From Xanthomonas sp. SI (GTDB lineage Bacteria > Pseudomonadota > Gammaproteobacteria > Xanthomonadales > Xanthomonadaceae), in contig NZ_CP051261.1 in the NCBI RefSeq assembly GCF_014236855.1, positions 1,736,001 to 1,800,000 of the forward strand: a stretch of 64,000 bases of DNA. Direction: 5' to 3'. The notes under the pieces are model-generated. The model was given only the letters and a program-made list of their open reading frames with translations, did not search any database and had not been told where the DNA came from. Numbering within the stretch: the stretch's first letter is position 1; every line of letters starts with the position of its first letter. Positions 50,972 to 59,393 of this stretch are shown one piece after another. The position numbers and the translations under genes were made by a program.

Positions 50972-51605
50972 AAGCCTGCGCACCGCCGTAAGCGGCAATC
51001 GACCGAGCGACGGACGGCCGGATTGCCCGTGTGGCGATCCGGCCCGACTTGAATATCGTCGCAACACGCGGGATGACCTTTCCTGCCGATCCTTGCCATC
51101 GAAGGCATCGCGCATGCCGTCGCCGCGCCTGCCGATGGGTGCCGCACGCACCCGCTCAGCGCACCCCGTGCATCATGCGCCGCAACAGGGGAGCGGCGAG
51201 GAACGCCAGGACCGCGCAGCCCACGCCGATCCACAGCATCAGCCAGAACAGGTGCGCGTACTTGGCGGCGGCGTCGGCGATGTTCAGCGTTTCGCCTTCG
51301 GGCACGTCGATCGCGGCGAGCTTGCCGAACAGCGCGGCCAGCGCTTCGGAGAACGCCGTGGCCAGGAACCAGGTGCCCATCATCAGGCTGACCACGCGCG
51401 GCACCGCGAGCTGGGTCACCGCCGACAGACCGACCGGCGACAGGCACATCTCGCCGGCTTCCAGCACCAGGTAGGCCAGCACCAGCCACCACACGCTGGC
51501 CATCTGCCCGCTGACGCCGACCTGCTGCGCGGCCAGCGCCAGCGGCACGAACGACAATCCCGCCAACAACAGGCCCATGGCCGATTTGGACGGCTTGGAT
51601 GGTTC
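50909..51605. repeat. Right copy of the duplicated peptidase-end/transporter-end segment
   Basis: Same order and orientation as 48199-48868: S9 gene end, unrelated spacer, then the POT 3' end, here continuous with the full transporter gene. Confidence 0.8.
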
Positions 51606-52922
51606 CAGGCCGCGCCGTTCCAGCCACGCCCACAGCGCCGCGAACAGCGGCGCCAGAAGCACCAGGAACAACGCGCCCAGGTAGGTCAGCGAACCGGCGG
51701 TCTGCGGCAGTACCAGGCAGTCGCGCACCAGGAGCAGCAGCATCAGCACGCTGACCGCGATGAACAGCAGGCGCGGCGCGGCCGACGCCGGATTGCGGTC
51801 GGACAGCGACGCCGCGGCGACGAAGCCCAATGGCGCCAGCAGCAACGAGGCGATCGACCACGGCAGCGGAGTGCCGCCGCGGATTACCAGCGACGGCACG
51901 ATGTCTTTGGTCATCAGCCGGTCGGTGAAGGTGACCCAGGAACCGTAGGTCTGCTCGTACAGGGTGAAGTACACCAGCGCCATCGCGATCAGCACCATCA
52001 GCGCGATCATCTGCTGGCGCTGCACCGGCGTGCACTGGGTGCCGGTGAACCAGGCGAACCACAGCAGCACGGCGCCGAGCACCACCAGCATCAGCAGCAA
52101 GGCCAGCGAGATCTCGCCGCCCAGGCTGAAGGCGCCGTTGGCCGCGGCCCACATCAGCCAGGCCACCGGCAGCACGCCGAGCACCGCCACCAGATAGATC
52201 GCCCATTCGCGCGGCAGCCCGGCCACGCGCTGGCGCAGCAGCGCCGGTTGTGCCGGCTCGGCATGGCCGTGTAGGTATTTCTGGCCCCACAGGAACATGC
52301 CCAGGCCGAGCAGCATGCCGATCCCGGCGGCGCCGAAACCGTAGCGCCAGCCGTAGGCTTCGCCGAGGAAGCCGCACACCAGCGAGGCGAACAGCGCGCC
52401 GAGGTTGATGCCGGCGTAGAACAGCGAGAAGCCGGAATCGCGGCGCGGATCGTCCTGCGCATACAGCTTGCCGACGATGGTGGAGATGTTCGGCTTGAGG
52501 AAGCCCACGCCCATGATGATCAGCGCCAGCGACAGGTAGGTCACGCCCAGCGACGCGGTGTCGCGCACCACCACGCCGGCGACCCGGGTGGCGGCGTGGC
52601 CCTCGAAGGCCATGCCGACGTGGCCGAGCACCAGCAGGATGCCGCCGAACACCACCGCCTTGCGCATGCCCAGCCAGCGGTCGGCGAGCAGGCCGCCGAT
52701 CACCGGCACGCAATACACCAGGCCGCCGTAGGCGCCGAGCAGGTCGAGCCCGGCCTTGTCGCCGAACAGGTGGTACTTGGTCAGGTACAACAGCAGCAGC
52801 GCCTTCATCCCGTAGAAGGAGAAGCGCTCCCACATCTCGGTGAAGAAACAGACGTAGACGCCCTTGGGATGGCCGAGGAAATCGTCGCGCGCGTCGCGGG
52901 CGGGGAGGGCGGTGGCGGACAC
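51156..52922 (-). CDS. POT/PTR2-family proton-dependent peptide transporter
   Basis: Inner-membrane di/tripeptide:proton symporter of about 588 residues with 12-14 membrane segments. Family signatures are FFTEMWERFSFYGM (the ExxERFxYYG motif), GLLADRWLGMRKAV and FYAGINLGALFAS. The start is uncertain: I choose GTG at 52922 (VSATALPARDARDDF), because an earlier start would lie in repeat-derived, unconserved sequence. With an S9 peptidase as neighbour it fits peptide use. Its 3' end is duplicated at 48409-48868. Confidence 0.93.
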   Translation of the reverse strand: MSATALPARDARDDFLGHPKGVYVCFFTEMWERFSFYGMKALLLLYLTKYHLFGDKAGLDLLGAYGGLVYCVPVIGGLLADRWLGMRKAVVFGGILLVLGHVGMAFEGHAATRVAGVVVRDTASLGVTYLSLALIIMGVGFLKPNISTIVGKLYAQDDPRRDSGFSLFYAGINLGALFASLVCGFLGEAYGWRYGFGAAGIGMLLGLGMFLWGQKYLHGHAEPAQPALLRQRVAGLPREWAIYLVAVLGVLPVAWLMWAAANGAFSLGGEISLALLLMLVVLGAVLLWFAWFTGTQCTPVQRQQMIALMVLIAMALVYFTLYEQTYGSWVTFTDRLMTKDIVPSLVIRGGTPLPWSIASLLLAPLGFVAAASLSDRNPASAAPRLLFIAVSVLMLLLLVRDCLVLPQTAGSLTYLGALFLVLLAPLFAALWAWLERRGLEPSKPSKSAMGLLLAGLSFVPLALAAQQVGVSGQMASVWWLVLAYLVLEAGEMCLSPVGLSAVTQLAVPRVVSLMMGTWFLATAFSEALAALFGKLAAIDVPEGETLNIADAAAKYAHLFWLMLWIGVGCAVLAFLAAPLLRRMMHGVR

Positions 52923-52995
52923 GGCTGGCCTGGGGCGGGAAGGGCAGCGGCGGAGTATAGGCGTGCTGGTGGGGATTGGTTGAGTCTGGGTAGCA

Positions 52996-53446
52996 GTTCC
53001 TTCTCCCATCGGGACCATGGCCCCCTTTTCGGGGGAAGGTGCCCCGCAGGGGCGGATGAGGGTACGGGCGCAGCCTCATGGGATCGACACAGCGCGAGGC
53101 TTCGCCCCGTACCCTCACCCCAACCCCTCTCCCGGCGGGAGAGGGGCTAGCGCGGTTCCTTCTCCCCTCGGGAGAAGGTGCCCCGCAGGGGCGGATGAGG
53201 GTACGGGCGCAGCCTCATGGGATCGACACAGCGCGAGGCTTCGCTCCGTACCCCACCCCAACCCCTCTCCCGGTGGGAGAGGGGCTATCGCGGTTCATTC
53301 TTCCCTCGGGACCATGGCCCCCTTTTTCGGGGGAAGGTGCCCCGAAGGGGCGGATGAGGGTACGCGCGCAGCCTCATGGGATCGACACAGTGCGAGGCTC
53401 CGCCCCGGACCCTCACCCCAACCCCTCTCCCGATGGGAGAGGGGCT
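52996..53446. repeat. Three tandem copies of a 140-160 base intergenic repeat
   Basis: Copies at about 52996-53153, 53154-53292 and 53293-53446 share GGGGCGGATGAGGGTACG, GCAGCCTCATGGGATCGACA and CCCCAACCCCTCTCCCG. Copies 1 and 3 contain an extra GGACCATGGCCCCC stretch that copy 2 lacks. Short frames inside are not genes. The rest of 52923-53637 holds only the heptamer array. Confidence 0.9.
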
Positions 53447-53480
53447 GACACCATCGGCCGCAGGGACGCCGCTGCATTTG

Positions 53481-53538
53481 CGAATCCCGAATCCCCGATC
53501 CCGAATCCCGAATCCCGAATCCCGAATCCCGAATCCCC
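53481..53538. repeat. Heptamer array, unit GAATCCC
   Basis: About eight units of CGAATCC/GAATCCC in tandem with small variations, between the three-copy repeat and the OPT gene. Confidence 0.9.
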
Positions 53539-53637
53539 GCCCCCCAGGCATGTGCCACAAGCTGGGCGGCAGGATGCTGGACTTGCCCAGCCCCAGACGC
53601 TAGCGTGGAAAACGTTTTTGTCGTTTCAGGGGTAACC

Positions 53638-55602
53638 ATGAACAACGCTGCTGCGCCGCGTCAGCTCACTTTCCGCGCGGTCGTGCTGGCGATCGTGCTG
53701 GCCGTCGTGCTGTCGGCCGCCAACGCCTACCTGGGGCTGTTCGCCGGCCTGACCATCGCCACCGCGATTCCGGCGGCGGTGGTGTCGATGGGCGTGCTGC
53801 GCCTGCTCGGCGGCGGCACCATCCTCGAGAACAACATCGTGCAGACCGGCGCCTCGGCCGGTTCGTCGATCGCGGCGGGGGTGATCTTCACCATCCCGGC
53901 GCTGGTGATCATGGGCTACTGGCCGGACTTCAAGTACTGGTGGGTGCTCGGCATCGCCGGCATGGGCGGCCTGCTCGGGGTGCTGTTCTCGGTGCCGCTG
54001 CGGCGCTCGATGATCGTCGAGGATCCGCTGCCGTTCCCTGAGGGCAAGGCCGCGGCCGAAGTGCTCAAGGCCGGCGAGAATCCCGGGCCGGGACTGAAGA
54101 TCCTGGCGCTGTCGGCGACCATCGGCGGGCTGGTCAAGCTGGCCGCGGCCAGCGGCCTGAAAGTGATTCCCGACACCTGGGCGCAGGCCACCTACCTGGG
54201 CAGCAGCAAGCTGGTCGGCTACGTCGGCACCAACCTGTCGCCGGCGCTGCTCGGCGTCGGCTACATCGTCGGGCTCAACGTCGGCATCGTGGTGCTGTCC
54301 GGCTCGATCCTGTCCTGGCACATCGCCATTCCGCTGTACCAGCAGTTCTTCATGAACTCCGATCCGGCGCTGGCGCAGAGCCTGGCCACCGCGCCGGCGG
54401 CCGAGGCCGCGTTCGGCATCTGGGCGGCCAAGGTGCGCTACCTGGGCGTGGGCGCGATGCTGATCGGCGGCGTGTGGACGCTGTTCTCGCTGCGCAAGTC
54501 GCTGCTGTCCGGGGTCAAGAGCGGCTTCGCCGCCGCGCGCAAGAGCACCGCCGGCACCGTCGTGGCCGAGACCGATCGCGACCTGCCGATGAAGTGGATG
54601 CTGGTGGCGCTGCTGCTGTGCACGCTGCCGCTGCTGGGCCTGTATCAGGCGATCGTCGGCCAGTGGCACGTCAGCATCCCGATGACCTTGATCATGATCG
54701 TCGCCGGCTTCCTGTTCGTGTCGGTGTCCGGCTACCTGGCCGGCCTGATCGGTTCGTCGAACAATCCGGTCTCGGGCATCACCATCTCCACCATCCTGTT
54801 CGCCTCGGCGGTGCTGGTGCTGCTGCTCGGGCGCGACTCGCCGATCGGCGCGGTCGCCGCGATCATGATCGGCGCCGTGGTGTGCTGCGCTGCAGCGGTG
54901 GGCGGCGACAATCTGCAGGATCTGAAGGCCGGCTACCTGGTCGGCGCCACGCCGTGGAAGCAGCAGCTGATGCTGGCCATCGGCGCGTTCTCCTGCGCCT
55001 TGATCATGGCCCCGGTGCTGAACCTGCTGGCGCAGGCCTACGGCATCGGCGCGGCGACGCCGGAGCATCCGAACTCGCTGGCCGCGCCGCAGGCGACGCT
55101 GATGGCTTCGGTGGCCAAAGGCCTGTTCGGCGGCGAACTGCCGTGGACGATGATCGCCATCGGCGCTGGCGTCGGCGCAGCGATCATCGCCCTGGACGAG
55201 TGGCTCAAGCGCACCGGCAAGCGCTTCCGCGTGCCGGTGCTGGCCGCGGCGATCGGCATCTACCTGCCGCTGGAACTGATGGTGCCGATCTTCCTCGGCG
55301 GCCTGATCACCTACCTGGTCGAGCGCTTCCACAAGATCCGCGCCGACGACGAGGAAGGCCGCGACCGCGTGCACCGTCCGGGCACGCTGTTCGCCGCCGG
55401 CCTGATCACCGGCGAGGCGCTGATGGGCATCGCCATCGCCGTGCCGATCGTGGTCTCCGGCCACGCCGACGTGCTGGCGCTGCCCGCGGCGTTCCATCTG
55501 AACCAGTGGTACGGCCTGGTCCTGCTCGCCTTCGTCGGCTGGCTGCTGTACCGCACCGGCAAGAAGGGCGAACCCACTGCAACGCTGCCGCCGTCGGCGT
55601 AA
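53638..55602 (+). CDS. OPT-family oligopeptide transporter
   Basis: Inner-membrane transporter of 654 residues with about 14-16 hydrophobic segments. Family patterns include ANAYLGLFAGLTIATAIPAAV, ENNIVQTGASAGSSIAAG, PFPEGKAAAEVLKAG and SSNNPVSGITISTI. The start at 53638 has AGGGG seven bases upstream; a GTG at 53605 would add 11 residues without a ribosome site. It is a single-gene unit ended by a terminator, with another S9 peptidase gene downstream, and probably takes up oligopeptides or peptide-metal complexes. Confidence 0.94.
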   Translation: MNNAAAPRQLTFRAVVLAIVLAVVLSAANAYLGLFAGLTIATAIPAAVVSMGVLRLLGGGTILENNIVQTGASAGSSIAAGVIFTIPALVIMGYWPDFKYWWVLGIAGMGGLLGVLFSVPLRRSMIVEDPLPFPEGKAAAEVLKAGENPGPGLKILALSATIGGLVKLAAASGLKVIPDTWAQATYLGSSKLVGYVGTNLSPALLGVGYIVGLNVGIVVLSGSILSWHIAIPLYQQFFMNSDPALAQSLATAPAAEAAFGIWAAKVRYLGVGAMLIGGVWTLFSLRKSLLSGVKSGFAAARKSTAGTVVAETDRDLPMKWMLVALLLCTLPLLGLYQAIVGQWHVSIPMTLIMIVAGFLFVSVSGYLAGLIGSSNNPVSGITISTILFASAVLVLLLGRDSPIGAVAAIMIGAVVCCAAAVGGDNLQDLKAGYLVGATPWKQQLMLAIGAFSCALIMAPVLNLLAQAYGIGAATPEHPNSLAAPQATLMASVAKGLFGGELPWTMIAIGAGVGAAIIALDEWLKRTGKRFRVPVLAAAIGIYLPLELMVPIFLGGLITYLVERFHKIRADDEEGRDRVHRPGTLFAAGLITGEALMGIAIAVPIVVSGHADVLALPAAFHLNQWYGLVLLAFVGWLLYRTGKKGEPTATLPPSA

Positions 55603-55627
55603 GCGCAGTCACCCGCCAAGCACTACA

Positions 55628-55661
55628 AGAAGCCCGGCCCTGCGCCGGGTTTCTTGTTTTT
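55628..55661 (+). terminator. Rho-independent terminator of the OPT gene
   Basis: AGAAGCCCGGC and GCCGGGTTTCT pair (one G-T wobble) around CCTGC, followed by TGTTTTTGG, 26 bases after the OPT stop. Confidence 0.85.
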
Positions 55662-55700
55662 GGTCGATCGCCCATAAGCGCAATACGCACTTCGCTCTTG

Positions 55701-55731
55701 CGAATCCCCAATCCCGAATCCCCAATCCCGG
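55701..55731. repeat. Heptamer array, units GAATCCC/CAATCCC
   Basis: Four units of GAATCCC and CAATCCC type, preceded by TTGCGAATCC as at 53481. Confidence 0.8.
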
Positions 55732-55812
55732 CCTCTCCATGACTTCATGCCTTTGCGCCACGCCCACCCGCGCGCCTACCATCGACGTTTTGCCGTATTC
55801 CGGAGACGCCCG

Positions 55813-57882
55813 ATGACCTTGCGCTACGCCTTGCTGCCCCTGTGCCTGCTGACCGCGCTGCCTGCGCTGGCGGCGACCCGCGGTTTCGACGTCCGCGACA
55901 TGGTGGCGCTGGACCGGGTGTCCTCGCCGCTGCTGACGCCCGATGGCGGCACGGTGATCTTCGCCAAGCGGCAGGTGGACAAGGCCAGCGACAAGGCCAG
56001 CACCGGGCTATGGCTGCGCAACCTGCGCACCCGCGATGCGGCGCCGCCGAAGCGGCTGACCCCGGACGGCTGGAACGTCAATTCGCCGGAGCTGTCGGCC
56101 GACGGCAAGACCGTGTACTTCCTCAGCGCCAAGTCCGGCCGCCAGCAGCTGTACGCGCTGCCGCTGGCCGGCGGCGCGCCGCGCCAGCTCACCGACTTCG
56201 CGCTGGACGTGGACAGCTACCGCGTCGCGCCGCAGGGCGACCGCGTCGCCTTCAGCGCCGGCGTGTTCCAGGACTGCGGCTCGGACCTGGGCTGCACGCA
56301 GAAGCGGCTGGACGCGAAGAAGAACGCCAAGGCCAGCGGCGTGGTGTTCGACCAGTTGTTCGTGCGCCACTGGGACACCTGGAACGATGGCCGCCGCAAC
56401 AGCCTGTTCGTGGCGCCGCTGCCCGGCGACGCCAAGGCCAAGCCGGTGGTCGGCGCCTCGGCGATCAGCGCGACCCTGGCCGGCGACATTCCGTCCAAGC
56501 CGTTCGGCGGTAGCGAGGACTACACCTGGGCGCCGGACGGGCAGTCGCTGGTCGCCAGCGTGCGCGTGGCCGGGCGCGAGGAGCCGTGGTCGACCAACTT
56601 CGACCTGTACCGGCTGGACGCGGCGGGCAAGGCCGCGCCGGTCAACCTGACCGCGGCCAACCCGGCCTGGGACGCCGGCCCGGTGTTCTCCGCCGACGGC
56701 AAGACCCTGTACTACCGCGCGATGAAGCGCCCGGGCTTCGAAGCCGACCGCTTCGGCCTGATGGCGATGGACGTGGCCAGCGGCAAGACCCGCGAGATCG
56801 CGCCGCAGTGGGACCGCTCGGCCGGCGAGATCGTGCCCTCGGCCGACGGCGCCACCGTGTACACCACCGCCGACGACCTCGGCCAGCATCCGCTGTTCGC
56901 GGTGGATACCGCCAGCGGCAAGGTCCGCAGCGTGGCCGATGGCGGCAGCGTCGGCGCGCCGGTACTGGCCGGCACCACGCTGGCCTTCACCCGCAACAGC
57001 CTCAAGAGCGGCGACCAGGTGTTCGTCGCCGACGCCGACGGCCAGCATCCGCGCGCGATCACCGCCAGCGCCGGCGAACAGTTGCCGGACGTGGCCTTCG
57101 GCGATTACGAGCAGTTCCAGTTCAAGGGCTGGAACGGCGAGACCGTGCACGGCTACGTGGTCAAGCCGTACAACTACCAGCCCGGCAAGACCTACCCGGT
57201 CGCGTTCCTGATCCACGGCGGCCCGCAGGGCAGCTTCGGCAACGGCTGGAGCAACCGCTGGAATCCGCAGACCTATGCCGGCCAGGGCTACGCGGTGGTG
57301 ATGATCGATTTCCACGGCTCCACCGGCTACGGCCAGGCGTTCACCGATGCGATCAGCCAGCACTGGGGCGACCGCCCGCTTGAGGACCTGCAGAAGGGCT
57401 GGGCCGCGGCGCAGCAGCAGTACAAATTCCTCGACGGCGACAAGGCCTGCGCGCTCGGCGCCAGCTACGGCGGCTACATGGTGTACTGGATGGCCGGCAA
57501 CTGGAACCAGCCGTGGAAGTGCCTGGTCGACCACGACGGCGTCTTCGACAACCGCACGATGGGCTACGCCACCGAGGAACTGTGGTTCAGCGAGTGGGAG
57601 AACGGCGGCACGCCGTGGCAGAACCCGGCCGGCTACGAGAAGTTCAACCCGGTGCTGCACGTGGACAAGTGGAAGGTGCCGATGCTGGTGATCCACGGCC
57701 AGCAGGATTTCCGCATTCCGGTGGAGCAGGGCCTGGCCGCGTTCAGTGCGCTGCAGCGCAAGGGCATCGAGTCGAAATTCCTGTACTTCCCGGACGAGAA
57801 CCACTGGGTGCTGAAGCCGCAGAACAGCATCCTGTGGCACGACACGGTCAATGGTTGGTTGAAGCAGCATATCGGGGAATGA
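55813..57882 (+). CDS. S9-family peptidase, dipeptidyl-peptidase-like, secreted
   Basis: Exported serine peptidase of 689 residues. The start at 55813 gives a clean signal (MTLRYALLPLCLLTALPALAA); the frame before it is arginine-rich and unsupported. The beta-propeller half shows repeated DGKTVYF, DGKTLYY and DGQSLVA turns; the hydrolase half has LIHGGPQGSFG, the nucleophile motif GASYGGYM (Ser551), an acid in HGQQDFRIP and a histidine in ENHWVLKPQ. It belongs to the peptide-release enzymes typical of Xanthomonadaceae. A heptamer array starts right after its stop. Confidence 0.94.
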   Translation: MTLRYALLPLCLLTALPALAATRGFDVRDMVALDRVSSPLLTPDGGTVIFAKRQVDKASDKASTGLWLRNLRTRDAAPPKRLTPDGWNVNSPELSADGKTVYFLSAKSGRQQLYALPLAGGAPRQLTDFALDVDSYRVAPQGDRVAFSAGVFQDCGSDLGCTQKRLDAKKNAKASGVVFDQLFVRHWDTWNDGRRNSLFVAPLPGDAKAKPVVGASAISATLAGDIPSKPFGGSEDYTWAPDGQSLVASVRVAGREEPWSTNFDLYRLDAAGKAAPVNLTAANPAWDAGPVFSADGKTLYYRAMKRPGFEADRFGLMAMDVASGKTREIAPQWDRSAGEIVPSADGATVYTTADDLGQHPLFAVDTASGKVRSVADGGSVGAPVLAGTTLAFTRNSLKSGDQVFVADADGQHPRAITASAGEQLPDVAFGDYEQFQFKGWNGETVHGYVVKPYNYQPGKTYPVAFLIHGGPQGSFGNGWSNRWNPQTYAGQGYAVVMIDFHGSTGYGQAFTDAISQHWGDRPLEDLQKGWAAAQQQYKFLDGDKACALGASYGGYMVYWMAGNWNQPWKCLVDHDGVFDNRTMGYATEELWFSEWENGGTPWQNPAGYEKFNPVLHVDKWKVPMLVIHGQQDFRIPVEQGLAAFSALQRKGIESKFLYFPDENHWVLKPQNSILWHDTVNGWLKQHIGE

Positions 57883-57886
57883 AATC

Positions 57887-57940
57887 GGGACTCGGGACTC
57901 GGGACTCGGGACTCGGGACTCGGGACTCGGGACTCGGGAC
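57887..57940. repeat. Heptamer array, unit GGGACTC
   Basis: Seven perfect tandem units of GGGACTC and a partial eighth, beginning five bases after the peptidase stop. Confidence 0.95.
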
Positions 57941-58027
57941 GGGTCTCAAGTATGAGTGAGCCATTCCATCCGCGATGTCGATCGATTGCGCGGCGCTCGA
58001 GTTCGCGCCGTTCGGCTTTGCTTCTAC

Positions 58028-58058
58028 GAGTCCCGAGTCCCCCGTCCCGAGTCCCGGC
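58028..58058. repeat. Heptamer array, complementary units GAGTCCC
   Basis: Three to four units of GAGTCCC, the reverse complement of the array at 57887-57940, just before the DUF819 start. The two arrays could pair in RNA. Confidence 0.8.
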
Positions 58059-58064
58059 TTCCCA

Positions 58065-59294
58065 ATGATCCACAACGACATCGTCATCTTCGGCCTGATC
58101 GCGGCCACGCTCGGCGCGGTGTTCTGGACCGCGGCGCGGCCGCGCGGATTCTGGAAGCGCTTCTACAGCGTGGTGCCGGCGCTGCTGCTGTGCTACCTGA
58201 TTCCCGGCATCTACAACACGGTCGGGCTGATCGACGGGCAGCACAACCGCCTGTACGACCCGGTCGCGCGCGACGTGTTGCTGCCGGCGGCGTTGGTGCT
58301 GCTGACGCTCACCGTCGACCTGAAAGGCATCCTGCGCCTGGGGCCGAAGCTGGTGGCGATATACCTGGGCGCGTCCTTCAGCATCATGCTCGGCGCGGTG
58401 GTCGCGTTCCAGCTGATGAAATGGCTGCATCCGGCCACGGTGGCCGGCGATACCTGGGCCGGCATGGCCGCACTGGCCGGCAGCTGGATCGGCGGCGGCG
58501 CCAACATGCTGGCGATGCGCGAAGTGTTCAACGTCGATGCCACCACCTTCGGCCAGTTCGCGGTGGTCGATGTCGGCGTCGGTTACGTGTGGATGGCCTT
58601 GCTGATCTTCCTGGCCCCGCGCGCGGCGGCGATCGATGCGCGCAGCGGCGCCGACACCCGCGGCATCGACGATCTCAAACAGCGCATCGCGCAGTTCCAG
58701 GCGCAGCACGAACGCGTCGCCAGCCTGACCGACCTGATGCTGATCGTCGGCCTCGCGTTCGGGGCGGTGGGGCTGGCCCACGCGATCGCGATGCCGACCG
58801 CGGCCTGGTTCGCGGCCAACGTCGCCTGGGCCAAGCAGTTCAGCCTCGGCTCGCCGTTCGTGTGGGTGGTGGTGCTGTCGACCACGATCGGCCTGCTGCT
58901 CAGCTTCACCCGCGCACGCACGCTCGAAGGCGCCGGCGCTTCGCGCATCGGCTCGCTGTTGCTGTATTTCCTGATCGCCTGCATCGGCATGCAGATGGAC
59001 CTGCTGGCGCTGTTCGACCGCCCGTGGATCTTCCTGCTCGGGCTGATCTGGCTGTGCGTGCACATCCTGCTGTTGCTGGCGCTGGGCAAATTGCTGCGGG
59101 TGCCGTTCTTCTATTTCGCGATCGGCTCGCAGAGCAACGTCGGCGGCCCGGCCTCGGCACCAGTGGTGGCCGCGGCGTTCCATCCGGCGCTGGCGCCGGT
59201 CGGCGTGCTGCTGGGCACGATGGGCTATGCCACCGGCACCTATCTGGCGTATCTGGTCGGGATCACCTTGCGCGCGATGGCGGGCGCGCCGTAG
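58065..59294 (+). CDS. DUF819-family integral membrane protein
   Basis: Inner-membrane protein of 409 residues with about 10-12 hydrophobic segments. The start is the ATG at 58065 (MIHNDIVIFGLIAATLGAVF); a longer frame runs through the heptamer array and is rejected. The family pattern AGSWIGGGANMLAMREV in the middle and AIGSQSNVGGPASAPVVAAAF near the end resemble membrane re-entrant loops of carriers. The family is poorly characterised and presumed to be transporters. No operon partner is evident. Confidence 0.92.
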   Translation: MIHNDIVIFGLIAATLGAVFWTAARPRGFWKRFYSVVPALLLCYLIPGIYNTVGLIDGQHNRLYDPVARDVLLPAALVLLTLTVDLKGILRLGPKLVAIYLGASFSIMLGAVVAFQLMKWLHPATVAGDTWAGMAALAGSWIGGGANMLAMREVFNVDATTFGQFAVVDVGVGYVWMALLIFLAPRAAAIDARSGADTRGIDDLKQRIAQFQAQHERVASLTDLMLIVGLAFGAVGLAHAIAMPTAAWFAANVAWAKQFSLGSPFVWVVVLSTTIGLLLSFTRARTLEGAGASRIGSLLLYFLIACIGMQMDLLALFDRPWIFLLGLIWLCVHILLLLALGKLLRVPFFYFAIGSQSNVGGPASAPVVAAAFHPALAPVGVLLGTMGYATGTYLAYLVGITLRAMAGAP

Positions 59295-59306
59295 TGCACC
59301 CCATGA

Positions 59307-59380
59307 CCCTGTAGGAGCGGCTTCAGCCGCGACGGGCTTTACCGACAGATCCTGTCGCGGCTGAAGCCGCTCCTACAGGG
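59307..59380. repeat. REP-type inverted repeat, 27-base arms
   Basis: Perfect 27-base arms (59307-59333 and 59354-59380) around a 20-base loop; core GTAGGAGCGGCTTCAGCCGC. It lies between the convergent ends of the DUF819 and effector genes, so it may also work as a bidirectional terminator. A single arm recurs at 62527-62552. Confidence 0.9.
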
Positions 59381-59393
59381 GATTGCGTGCGGC

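Noticed and set aside
53017..53448. 143-codon frame in the three-copy repeat
   Set aside because: The apparent protein repeats exactly with the DNA repeat and has no start signal or family.
57887..57940. CRISPR-like array
   Set aside because: The units are seven-base tandem repeats without spacers.
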